This document shows, in pieces, positions 33,721-45,240 of a DNA stretch of 64,000 nt. Numbering within the stretch: the stretch's first letter is position 1; each line of letters begins with the position of its first letter. Source of the stretch: Labyrinthula sp. Ha (Eukaryota; Sar; Bigyra; Labyrinthulida; Labyrinthulaceae); NCBI GenBank assembly GCA_015227615.1, contig JAALGZ010000016.1, positions 124,001 to 188,000 on the forward strand. The letters run 5' to 3'. A program made the translations under genes and the position numbers. The notes beneath the pieces were generated by a model, which saw only the letters and a program-made list of their open reading frames with translations, was not told the origin of the DNA and ran no database searches.

Positions 33721-33738
33721 TAATAATAATAATAATAC
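33721..33738. repeat. AAT microsatellite
   Basis: Six successive AAT units in AT-rich intergenic DNA. Confidence 0.8.
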
Positions 33739-35480
33739 ATTGACCATGAATGTGGCATCCTTATTGAATAGCTATTTATCGACGAAAAAAGTATACGGGG
33801 GTTCATAGACCAACTGAAGTAGGAAGACCTAGCTATATTTTATTAAGCTTGATTGGGTTTTCAATAAATGCTTTAAAAATATAAGCACTTTAAAGAAGGT
33901 GTTGAGTTCAGGTGAAGATGAATAATCTAAGCCATCAAAAGACAAATGCCTTGAGTGTTCACTGGTAGAGCTCTAGGAACTCTTTTCTAAAGTCTGTGAA
34001 GTATGGATTTTTGTTGGAAATCAATTAATAGTAGTCATTTCCCTCTTTCTAAATAATCTCTTCAGCTTTTATTAGAAGGCTAGATCCTTTATGAAGATAA
34101 TGCTCTCTACGCATTTTTGAACAAGTGAAACAAACTATAATAATTTGAAAGTCACTTGTTTCACATATGTTGCTGTACTCCAGAGATTTTTGTCATAAAT
34201 AGTGAATCAAGAAACTTGGTGTGACTATTTTTATTCTAAATGAGGTGTAGTTAGGACCGGGAATATAGTAGTTGATATATTAATGATGAGTTATTTGGCT
34301 ATGTATTTTCTTATTGATTTCTTTTAATAATTTACTCACTCTTATGATTTATTATTGGGTAATTACTGATTCATAACAGCACCTGAGCCGCTAATCCACG
34401 TATACAACAAATTAAGAGTTTCTGACTCAGTTTTTTTTTCAAATAAAAGGCTTAGAAAAGATCAGATGGTTCAGAAAAACTCACATCACGGATTATACTC
34501 GTGAACTAAGGTTCAATTTATGAAAATTTTCACATGATGTAAACGTGAGAAAAAATTTAATATGAGTATGGAGTTTTTTGTTTGGTTGATTTTTCACTCT
34601 CTGTTCATACTCAGAAAAAATCAGAATGACTTCATAAGGATTAGAATCCCAAGTTTCTTATTCATAATAAGAACAAAAATAAAAGACATTTCATTTTTAA
34701 TAATTTTAAATATAAGAAAAACTAGTTGAAGCAAATAATAAACACTCTCAGAGTAATTAAGACATATTTATACTGATATATTCGCCTTATTTCATTTTCC
34801 ATTTTTCGTCCAAGCTGGTCTTTATATTTAATACGGATCTACCATAGTAATCTTTGTATACAATATGCCAAGGCAGCATTATAGTGAGTTTGAATGTCCT
34901 GAAGCATAATTTTTTCTTGTCAGAGTATTTTCTAACTTTTCGTAAATCATACCAATGGGGAAGTCGTTTTAAAATTTGTGAGCCTTGTAAATTGTTTTCA
35001 GCTTTGATTGTATTGATAATGTTACATTTTGTTTCACTGATATCAAGTTTGTTGAGACTTCTATCATTGGACTTTATATGATAAAGTAAATGTAAGTTTT
35101 AAATCGTGATTATCGAGATATTTCCCACAACATCAGAAGAGTTACATGCAGTTTAAATTGTGCTGATCGAGTGAGCAGTCAAATCTCTTATTTATTGATG
35201 GGTATTCAACAGTAATTCCTACGCAGATGATTTTACTCCGACGGGACGGTGTCATTTTAATCTAGAACACAGTTGAATAGTACTCTGAATTGGATCTGTC
35301 TAAACTAAGTATTTGAAATATAGTGATGTTACTATTCATTTTCAATGGGTTTCTATTATGAAAGCTGTTACAGCCTATTAATAAATCCCAATCTGTATTA
35401 TAAATTTAAACATTTCCAATTATAAGTAAATGTAAGTAAGTAAACTAATAATCCTTGGAAAACCAATTTTTTCAATAAAC

Positions 35481-35530
35481 ATATGTATATATATATACAT
35501 ATAGATATACATATAGATATACATATATTC
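35481..35530. repeat. AT-rich microsatellite with 12-nt period
   Basis: Alternating TA tract followed by repeated ATATAGATATAC units; self-complementary over much of its length. Confidence 0.8.
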
Positions 35531-38237
35531 CCCTAAGCAGGTAATGTACTGAAATAGAAGCTTTGAAGCTTACACATATTGTAGTACCGATATTATGGTC
35601 TACAAATATTACGATGTGATTACAACCTACAGATCTTTATGTCGGCTCAAAGTAAATGTGGTAATATTATCGCAAATTTTAGTGAAAATAAATTCACAGT
35701 TTAAATAATCTACGTAACTCTATATTGGTAAGAAAACTACTAATAATCAGACCAGCTGAGAATGCTTATTTGCAATAAAAAATGAGAAAAAAGTTTTGAA
35801 AATATGGGTTTTCCGTCCTTGCTTACGAAGACAAGAATAAAAGACGAGACGAATACTAGAATATCGAATCTTTTCTAAATAAGTAACTTAAAAGACTAGA
35901 ACTGTAAAATGAAGAGTACATTCTCTATATTATCTAATCTCTTAGAATTTAAATAAGCTTAGAGACAAGGTAATTCAGCTGAAACTGGTAGCATCACAGA
36001 TAGGTTATCTTTCTTATAGGTTATTTCTGGGCTAATCCAAGTGTTGGAATATTTTTGAGTCTCACCACAATAGGGCCCTGTTTAGCTTCTTTCTCATAAG
36101 TATTTTTGCAGATAAGAAGTTTTCCCAAGAAAGTTTATTTGAAGTACCCCCTTTGAATGAAAATCTCTCTAAAGATTGTAGTTTAATGTTTCTATAACGG
36201 ATACTACTAGATGATAGTTCTGTTATCAGGTTCAAACAAAGAGTAAGATATAAATTAATTGCTACAATACCCAAAGTTCGGAATAAATACTGTATATAAC
36301 TCAAGAATGATAGAAACAATTTATCTAGATGCAATATTCTTTTCTTCTTGTCATGTGTGAAGCATCGTGCAAGAAAACAATACCTAGGAGTAGTACACAG
36401 GAAACTGAAACACCTTAAGAATAAAAAGGTGAAGCTAAGATGAAGATATTGAAATATCATAGAAAGGGTCCTTAGAGCAGGAATAAAGTTATTAACACTG
36501 TTTGAGCACAACTAATACAGGAAAAGTCGTTGTATTCGGTTATATATTGCAAATATCGTACACACGAAAAGGACATTGTTATTGCGATACCGAATCTGAC
36601 TATAAAACTTCCAGGATATGTTGCCATACAATATTCTCAACAATTTTCAATATGTTGATGGGTACTCTCCATACATTTTTAAACTTCAATACCCTTTGTT
36701 GGTAGGGCAGCACTATGTACATACCTATGAACCTTGAAGACTCTGGCTAAAGGCTACAGCAAAATATGAACAAACCACTTAAGTACAGCTGTAACTATGA
36801 TTCTGAGAAGAGTTAACAGGAGACATTGCCATTACATAATGCATCTTTTACCGCATTCGAACATTACATCTAAGTAATCTATTCCGGAGATCGGAAGTTT
36901 TTTTTTCTTTGAATAGGATTGCGCAATTTTCGCTTTCTGCAGCCTTGCCTATAGATAACTATCTGAATAACCTGTTGGATTCTTTATAATATATCATTAA
37001 CCCCAATGTAAAAGCTTCCAATAGAAGACCATTAAATATATTTTAAACTTACAGTATCATAAGTTACTACCTGATGGCATGCTGCTGCGCGGGGTAGAGA
37101 GTTTGGGTGAACGTTGTGCCTTTATTGAGCTAGCTCTTTGTTAAGTGTCATCATCAAGCTTATATCTACTCAAAAATTTGTCGAGTAGAGGTTTTAAGAT
37201 TATGATAGTGCAAACAACATTTGCAAAGAAGCAATCCTTTTCTATGAAGAACATAGCAAGTTCTGCCACCATTACGATGGAGTCAACATCATTGAGAGAA
37301 CACGAAGATGAAAACCTTATAATAATACCACACCTAGTTAGGAAACAACACGTACCTTTATTTCATCAAGCAGAATTTAGGTAAATAGTAAAATTGGTGG
37401 TGTACTCATAAAAATGGGCCTACAACCTTGAGCTTAAGCTGGATTACTTATTCATGCTTTCTACATCCTAGATGGTTGATCTCTGGTACTTGCTCATCAA
37501 ATAATGCATTTCTTTATAATCCCAACAATAGAGAATAATATTCTAAGTGTTTCTTCATGCTAAGAATTTTTTGCTGTTATTCGTCTTCCTTTTGTATTTT
37601 TCTTAGCTCTTTTTATTTTTTCCCTAAACATTGTTTGAGCGGGTTCTTGCTTGACTACTTTCTTTGGCTGAATTTGGGAATTTTGAACTAGTTCTGACAC
37701 CCTTGGGATTGCAAAATGAGTCTTTATTGAGAATTTATTCAACGCTTTAAGAAAGTTTCCGAGTGACTGAGTAAGTCTGTGAGGGTTTCAATACCACATT
37801 TGGTGAGAAATGAGCGAGGAATGAGGAACTCATTGATAACTTCAAAGTGAGGAATTGCCCGAGTTATACTTGGTGAGGAAAAGATTTCTCTCTGAAGGTC
37901 TGATCAAGAGTTTATTTCAATTTGATTGAGTATTCTTTATGAATTTTGTGCAGGAGTTCTAATGGTCCTGAATAAGGAACTGATTGCAGGCTTTGGGTTT
38001 CATTATAGAATTTTGAGCCTTCTCAAAGCTCTGAAAATCTGCTTTTAGTGACAATGAATATGAGAACCCTCAATTCCTCAAAAAGGGATTTTTTGTAGTT
38101 TCCACTCCCTAGACTTATTTGAGCACCCAATTAGATTCACAGTACCAATTAATACTTCCAGTCTGAAAATTATCTACAATGGTAAGTTAGAAATAAACTC
38201 AATACTGAGTTACCACAAAGAATTAATAATATCCAAA

Positions 38238-39815
38238 ATGAAAAAGTTAGAAGTAGTAGGAGGGCATGCATCAAAACAAAAGGGTAAAGACAATGAAGAA
38301 GCTCACATGATGGTGAATGGAGATAAGATTTATAAGCTTTTTCAATCTAAAGCAACTCCCGGCAATTCTGAAAAGTCACGAGGCGATAAGGAGGTTGAAT
38401 TCTATCAACAAATCTTTGGGAGAAAGAAATATCTTTTAAAGAAGTTTCTTCCTAAATTTTATGGGGTTGAAGAAATCGATGGAAAGAAGTTTATATGCTT
38501 GGAGAATCTTTTATATGGATTTAAGGAAGCTCGTATTTTAGACTTGAAGATGGGTCAAAAAACATACGGGGAGGATGCCTCACCAGAGAAAATTAAAAAA
38601 GAAGAAAACAAGTATGCGTTCCAGAAAGAACTTGGTTTTCGTCTAACTGGAATGAAAACTTCTAAAATTAAAACTGATCGATCTTATGGTTTGTCTTTAA
38701 CGCCCAAAGATGTAGAGGAGACATTTAAAACTTTTTTTTCCGTTGACAGTAAGCTGAAGCAAAAAGTTCTGGAAAAACTTATTGCGCAAATAGAAGAAAT
38801 AGAAATTTGCTTTAAAGCGGAACCTATATGGAGATTTTATGCATGTAGTTTGTTGATAACGTATGAAGGGAGCTCAGCAGTTGAAAGTGAAGAAGTTCGC
38901 GTGAAATTGATTGATTTTGCTCATGTTCATGAAATAAGAGACGATGGAGTCGATGACGGATTTATTCACGGCTTAAGTAAACTAACTGAGATTTTAAAGA
39001 GCATTCTCTCTGGTAACTGTCCCGTTGTTGGGGGACATGAGGATAAGATTCAGTTGAGCTCAAACACTGTAGCCAAGACAGTGACAGATGAAACAAAGTT
39101 AGCTGCAGAAGTTTCTTTCTATAAAGCTGCAAGAAGGGATAGTATCTTCTCATTTATTCCCAAACTGTTAAAACAAGTTAAGCACAAAATAGTTCTTGAA
39201 AATGTGATGGATCCTGAGAATGGTGAGTGGAATGTGATGGATATTAAATTGGGAAAACAAACCTTCTTAAATTCTGCAAACAACGAACCGGAAAAGAAAT
39301 ATTATAAAAAGTTGGAAAGCATTAAAAACCACGAAGAGCTGAAGGAATATGATAGTTGCAAAGAAAGTAAAGTACTAGGTAAACGTGATTATATGAAAAT
39401 GCGAGATCTAACAACGACTTCAGACAGTTTATGCTTTAGACTAACTGGATACAAAACAGGCTCAACACACTTTACACAAAATGAGGCTCGAAATATTGAT
39501 TCTCTGGAGTCGTTTCTATCTGAACTTAAAATATTTTGTCCTGTCGAAGAGCTCAGGACACAGTATGTGATTGAACTGTATGCGCTACTAGATGCAATGC
39601 GTGAATCTAATTTACTGAAAGACCATTTTATAGTTGGATGTAGTTTGCTAATGTGCCATGCTCCGGAGAATAAAATTGTTGTGAAGTTGATTGATTTCGC
39701 AAACTATGATGTTTCGGGAAGCGACAATAAACTAATTGATGGAGTTGAGAACATTGTAGCTGCTTTTAATTGCATAGAATATGGGCAAAGCGCAAAAAAA
39801 CACAAGAAAGAATAA
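38238..39815 (+). CDS. Double-domain inositol polyphosphate kinase
   Basis: 525 aa, single exon, ATG at 38238. IPK-family kinases phosphorylate inositol phosphates (IPMK, IP6K, IP3K). Two copies of the domain lie in tandem. First (about 1-270): VGGHASKQKG start, ILDLKMGQKTYG (the DxKxG catalytic signature), RLTGMKT, SLLITYEG, VKLIDFAH. Second (about 270-525): starts again with VVGGHEDK, then NVMDIKLGKQTF, RLTGYKTG, SLLMCHAPE, VKLIDFAN. Both halves keep DxKxG, SLL and IDF, so both may be active, though the Pro normally before DxKxG is absent from both. The repeat of the same motifs in the same order shows internal gene duplication. Family members normally have a single domain. Which inositol phosphate is used cannot be told. 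Confidence 0.88.
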   Translation: MKKLEVVGGHASKQKGKDNEEAHMMVNGDKIYKLFQSKATPGNSEKSRGDKEVEFYQQIFGRKKYLLKKFLPKFYGVEEIDGKKFICLENLLYGFKEARILDLKMGQKTYGEDASPEKIKKEENKYAFQKELGFRLTGMKTSKIKTDRSYGLSLTPKDVEETFKTFFSVDSKLKQKVLEKLIAQIEEIEICFKAEPIWRFYACSLLITYEGSSAVESEEVRVKLIDFAHVHEIRDDGVDDGFIHGLSKLTEILKSILSGNCPVVGGHEDKIQLSSNTVAKTVTDETKLAAEVSFYKAARRDSIFSFIPKLLKQVKHKIVLENVMDPENGEWNVMDIKLGKQTFLNSANNEPEKKYYKKLESIKNHEELKEYDSCKESKVLGKRDYMKMRDLTTTSDSLCFRLTGYKTGSTHFTQNEARNIDSLESFLSELKIFCPVEELRTQYVIELYALLDAMRESNLLKDHFIVGCSLLMCHAPENKIVVKLIDFANYDVSGSDNKLIDGVENIVAAFNCIEYGQSAKKHKKE

Positions 39816-39832
39816 TTTATTTCTTATGCGCT

Positions 39833-40534
39833 CTAGTGCTGATCTTCTTCCTCCAAATCAGTATCGTCAACATCCTGTTTATCACCAGTTTCTTCAAGAG
39901 GAACTTCAGCAGAAGGGAGAACTAAATTTGGAGGTTGATCTTCCTCATTTTTCATCAAAGTTGGATATGGAAACTGCTCGACAACTTCTTTTTGGCCTTC
40001 TTTGAACACAGCTAACTCATTCTCATACCTTTTTCGATCCTCACGGGCCATTTCTTTATACTTTTCTTTCTCTGGTGCTTCTAAATTTTGCCAAATCTTA
40101 CCAGTCAAACTTGCTACTGCTTGGAAAGACATTCCTGGATTGTCTTTCATTACTTTAGATCTCTGCTCTTTAATAAAACAAGTGTATGCGGTTAATGGCT
40201 TTTTTGGACCTTCTTTATCTTTGGATTTCTTTCGTTTTTTTCTGGGTATTTGATCATCAAGGAGAAAGGACGAATTATTAAAGGCAGATTCATCTTGTTG
40301 ATTTTTCTTATAGAATCGATCTTTGAACAATTCCTTCTGCTCATTCTTGAAAACACTCCATATTTTGACACAAAGAAAATATAAGCGAGGAAGTGAAGCT
40401 TCTGGATTTTCTTTACTTAACTCAGTAAGATGTTCATCTATAAATGAGACAAAACCAACCATTTCATCTGGAGGAATTTCTTTTTCCTCCTTCACCGCCC
40501 TTTTAAACATTTCCTTCGGAGACAAAGGTTTCAT
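39833..40534 (-). CDS. HMG-box protein, two boxes
   Basis: 233 aa, single exon, ATG at 40534. Nuclear architectural DNA-binding protein. N-terminal box (about residues 1-75) is diverged: SPKEMFKRAVKEE, then LPRLYFLCVKIWSVF. A basic linker KKRKKSKDKEGPKKP leads into a canonical HMG box (about 108-175): KPLTAYTCFIKEQR, MSFQAVASLTGKIWQNL, EKEKYKEMAREDRKRYE. The C-terminal tail is acidic (DDTDLEEEDQH), as in HMGB proteins. Its stop is 18 bp from the stop of the convergent IP-kinase gene. Whether it is a histone-like HMGB or a chromatin-complex subunit is open. Confidence 0.88.
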   Translation of the reverse strand: MKPLSPKEMFKRAVKEEKEIPPDEMVGFVSFIDEHLTELSKENPEASLPRLYFLCVKIWSVFKNEQKELFKDRFYKKNQQDESAFNNSSFLLDDQIPRKKRKKSKDKEGPKKPLTAYTCFIKEQRSKVMKDNPGMSFQAVASLTGKIWQNLEAPEKEKYKEMAREDRKRYENELAVFKEGQKEVVEQFPYPTLMKNEEDQPPNLVLPSAEVPLEETGDKQDVDDTDLEEEDQH

Positions 40535-40552
40535 TTCGTCAATACTATGACT

Positions 40553-40712
40553 TCACTGAAGATATGGCGTAAAAAATGCAAAAAAAACTGGAGGATTATT
40601 TTCAGGGAGAAATTTAATCAGAACAAGGTAATTCAGATTTTTCTTTTGCGCCTGCTTTTCGTGCTTCTGTTTCACAATTTCTTCACGCAACTTGGATTCA
40701 AAGTCCAACTTA
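40553..40712 (-). other. Coding-looking fragment upstream of the HMG gene
   Basis: Minus-strand open frame with a charged helical stretch (KLREEIVKQKHEKQAQKK) ending at a stop at 40553. It has no ATG of its own; a 5' exon would be needed. It could be the end of a small unrecognised gene or chance. Its stop lies only 19 bp upstream of the HMG start codon. Confidence 0.25.
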
Positions 40713-43000
40713 CTTGTGGTAATGCAACACTGATATTGCTTTTCTGTTCTAGATATACTGGAACAATTTTAAGACATCGTAAATAACATGTCCCTTTTCT
40801 AATGTTCCGAAAAAACAAACAAAAAAAAAATTATTAAACCAAAATCGTATTCAAACTAAATAGAATTTAGAAAGTTGATATTATAAGTTTCTAATAGCTT
40901 GGCTGTTATTTTTATACCATAGAAAAGTATGTGTAGTTCAATGGTTTTCTGATGGCTAATGCAACCATTTTTAACCATTTTTCAAAGGTTGAATGCATAA
41001 AGTCAGTTATCAAATGTTCAGTTTATATTTTTTTTTCTAAAGAATCAAATATTTTTTTTTGCGGATGGTGCTGTAGGTAAAGAGCTGGGAATGAAATCTT
41101 GAAGTGAACTGGAAGAACGCCGAAAACATCAGGCTGTTCATCGTTACTGTGCTTAATGAATTTATAGTGAAAATTAAAGAAAACAGAATACGATAACGAA
41201 AAAGTCAAAGCACCCAACTTTAAATGGATATATTGGGAGAATACCCTGATTCGGGTATTAAGAGCACATGTTTTCCTCATTTGGAAAATATATGAATAAA
41301 ATCTGTTCCGGTGCGTTCGAAGTCATCATTATTCACTATTGATTAATAAGATTCTATGCTACATATTTAATGGTAGGTTAAGAGGACATTTTTGATTTTT
41401 AATTCTCGTAGGCAGACCATGATTTTGATTAAAACTCTGTCTTAGCATTAACTCCAAGAGTGATAAACTCATCGCGAAAATTTGTCTAGAATACGAGAAT
41501 GTTCTTTTCTATTAGACGCTATCTGATAATCAGATCACTGTAATCAGGCTTCTGGAATGCATGCGAAAATGAGGATATAACAATAAATGTAACTAAACAA
41601 ATAAAACGCACCCAACTGACAAATAGCTGTGTCGGCCTCGGTTCCGCTTCGTAGAAAAATGTTTTCAACGTAAACTAAAGAGCAGGACTTTTTCGCCATG
41701 TTTTCAAAATAATAAACTATTAAACATATCGATGGACTAACCTATAGATCGTTTCCCTTTTTATCGAAAGTGTAGCTCATACTTCCACGAAACGTTGGGT
41801 AAGTAACTCAAGCTTACCGCTTAGATGTCCAAGAGAACTAACCAAGAGCAGGACGGGTAACTACGATCTAACAATATTTATCACCACAAATAGTTGCGAG
41901 TTTAAGAAATAATGTAGTTTAACTATAGTTTTGTTCCACTAGCTATTTATAAGAAAGTCTGATAAGATATTGTTGAATAAAAAAGAATGCAGTTACAGTT
42001 TTTTCCTATGTTAGGTACTCCATTACAGTGTGTATTGACTTCCAATTAGACTTAAAATTGAATTAAACATTTAGAATATAACGGGTTAGCAGCATTATAG
42101 ATGTCACTTGTCCACAACATAAATGGTGATCTGAAGAGAATATGGCACACAGTTTTTTTTTCAACTGATAGATAGTAAGAATTTTTTGATTGATATCGGT
42201 GGTTTTTATTGGGCTGGTGTGCTAAAGCAGCTTGCAACCCTGTCAACAGAAAAGTGGTTTCTCTTCTACTATAGGCAATTGGTGCACAGACTCGGTAAGC
42301 TTATAAAATCCCGTGTTTGTTAAAATTATGTCAAGGACGAAGCAAACATGCAAAAGTTTGTACGATGGTCTATATGCACGTCTCCGGGAGAAGTCCCACG
42401 AATAGAGAGTCAACTGAAAAAAGGGGCGTATTTAGTCTATGCAAAGGTTAGTAGTCTAATTACCTTTGAGCACAGCTACGCGACCCAACTGTCTAAAACA
42501 AGTTACATTTTAATGCAACAAGAACTGCATGGGACTGATATGGGAAAGTTTATATTAATGGTGAGTTCTAGCTGAGCTACAGAAAGGTGCTTTTTATAAA
42601 CCACCTCAGAGCGCTACGTGTAGAGATTTACCTCATTGCAATGCTTGATAATTGAGTTATGGATGTAGATGGAAGTTACAACAGGATCCTGAAACTTGTA
42701 CTCAAACTAGGGAAAAAATCGTATTAGAAACACGTACGTTCCTCATAGTGAGTACGAATAAGCAAATTTAAATATTACCTGAAATAAATAATTCGAATCT
42801 GTCTAAAACCAACCAGAGAAAATTCGGTCTCGTCTGGGGAGATTCAGACTCACAAGTGTGAAGAAAAGAACTAGGTCCTGATAAGAGCCTAAGATTCTTC
42901 TCACGATCTAATGGTAAACGAAATCTACTAATAACATTCATTAAGGAAAACCAGTAACAAATTATCGTACATCTAACTATTACTGGAATTAAAGTTATCA
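40713..43000. other. No recognised gene
   Basis: About 2.3 kb, AT-rich, only short frames without motifs. Confidence 0.45.
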
Positions 43001-45240
43001 GAAATCATGCGAGATTCATGACAAGGCCAGATAGTGGAGATCATTTGAAAATGACTATATACAAATAAATCATGTACCTACTGTCTCTCGAGTAAAATGA
43101 GACAGGATACAATATGGAATCTCTTTGATAAGAATAAGTTTAACCACTTCGTGTCGCAAGCTACCATCAACATGGAATCACCGAGACATATTGGTAAAAG
43201 ATTATATCAACAGTTAAACTATGTCCTGTTAAAGACCAACAAACAACCTTGGCAAGAAATAGTTATTCCATCTACAAACTGATCCAGCTTAATACATCTT
43301 CTGGGGACACCTTTTAGGTCATGCTGGAAACCATCTAAGAACTCATGGAGAATTATCTTCTAAAAACCCATTATAACCTTCCTGAACGCAAAACTACTTG
43401 TTTACATTGTCTCCTCACAGTTTTGAGAGAGACAATTTGAATCACATAAACGAAATTTTTGAGAAAGATACTACCTCATACGTGAAAATGTCAACTACGA
43501 AAACAAATTCAATTGACTACAAGCAATGATGTTTTAAACTCAAACAAAACTTGAGTTCCGGAGCATGCATGTTATATACCAGTTCCTAAAAGGTTAATTT
43601 CAGTAATTAAAATGTTCCGTGAATATAGAAAAATGCACCTGAGAAGAAAGTGAGAATTACTGCATGTGTATACACCCTAAAAGACTATGTTCAAAAGCAA
43701 CAAGGTATACTAATACCACAACTACAACCCATAAACGAACCAACTTTAAATTAACAATACCGAATAAATATACCGGATCCTCGAGATATTATATACACGA
43801 GGCCCTCAACTAAAGAAGATATAATAACAAAAATTAAGATTTTGAGGGGAAATAAAGCTCCTGGAAACGAGGATGTCAGGAAGGTAGTGTCAAAACATGT
43901 CCCGGATATGTAGAAACAAACTATCGAACATATCCAAAATCTCTTCAAGCAGAGAAATTTTGAAGTCAAGAACATAGAGATTATATGTAAACATAAAGCA
44001 GTTTGGTTTTTAAAATAGGACTGCAACTCAAATTATTCTTCAAATTAGCAACCGATGATTTTACCCAACTCGGGTTTCAAACTCTTTGTAACAGTCATCA
44101 ATAGCAGTCTGACACTCTATCTGGACTCGTTGTCCAACTTGCAAGGTATTCCTAGAAGAAGAGGATTCACTTTGCAAAAGAATAAAACCTTGAAGAAAAT
44201 AATAGAAAAATCAGTGAAACAATAATTTTAGTGATGCTGCTATTTATTGACCCCGGAAAAGACTCCGATAGCAACCCCGCAGCTTTCTAATCATTATCGC
44301 TCAATAAGCACTGAGTTTATGACAATCTAGCACGACCCGTCCAATCACTCTACGAAATAAACAATATATTTATATCTGAAACTGAGATAATATCCAACTA
44401 GTCTATCTATGGCGTGGAGAGCTCCAAATAGGTTTCCTCTAACCAACCTCCTTCGTTGTCTATCTCGATTCTACAATGGAAGCAATAAGGAATACTACTT
44501 TAAATGGAACTTAACTTCAAAATAAGATTCTTAGGTACCTTTCTTTGCCGATGATATATTTACTCGTATTTGAATGGATGAGAAATTATTATATTTGTCT
44601 CGTAAATATAGTATCTTGGGTAATCCACAGGTCTAATAATCAACATAGGTAAACCCGAAGCTAGGTTTACGAGCGATGTGCAGAACATCATGAATAGAAT
44701 GCCAATTATTGACATCAATCTCATAGTGATAACGTTCTGTCGAAAAATAATGTTACTGAACGCTTTGTTCACAGCTCTACCCAACTTCCATATGAGTTCT
44801 CGAATCTGAGATAATGCAATTAACCGCAACAGAGCGGTAAGACTAGATATCTTTAGCAGAAAAATAGTAATAGACGAGAAAATCCAACTAAGCACCGACA
44901 ACATTGAAATACAAGAAAATATCATAGAAACAATACATCAATCTAAGTACTTAGGATCTATTTTCAACAGGGAAATGATAAAACCAGAAGCCGTTACTAG
45001 TAAAATAAGCTCAGTGCGTGATTTCGGCGACAAATTTAGATATACACGAATGGCCAGAAACATTTGTATAAAAATGAGAAAAATCCTGGCACCAATTGTG
45101 ATAATAGCCTTAGCAACATACAACACAGAAAACCACCCAAATCATTCATCGGTGTCTAAAGCCTCCAAGAAAATCTCCAGAAGATTCAAGAAAAGTCATG
45201 AGTGAAGTGGTAATAAATCACTTCCACTCGAAGAAGATAA
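43000..45240 (+). mobile_element. Strongly decayed LINE (reverse transcriptase relic)
   Basis: Reverse-transcriptase text can be read in scattered frames on the plus strand, in the right order: ILRGNKAPGNEDV near 43840 (fingers), FKLFVTVINSSLTLYLDS near 44080, RRGFTLQKNK...IIEKS near 44160, PVQSLYEINN near 44340, the catalytic FADDIF near 44540, LIINIGKP near 44640, and QSKYLGSIFNREM near 44945 (thumb). Frame changes many times and stops are frequent. The motif style (KLFxxVINxRLxxYLD, IIEKS) is RTE-like and related to, but much older than, the LINE at 2506-6310. Ends not defined; no flanking duplication found. The endonuclease part is not recognisable. Confidence 0.75.

Larger units (their letters stand above)
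33352..38237. other. Long stretch with no recognised gene
   Basis: About 4.9 kb. Only short open frames with no motifs. Contains three simple repeats listed separately. No tRNA, LTR or transposase pattern seen. Confidence 0.5.

Noticed and set aside
36062-37742. Several open frames of 60-150 codons.
   Set aside because: Composition is that of random AT-rich DNA, with no motifs and no usable splice joins.
40547-40786. Plus-strand frame opposite the charged minus-strand fragment.
   Set aside because: Looks like the mirror of the minus-strand frame; hydrophobic second half and no motif.
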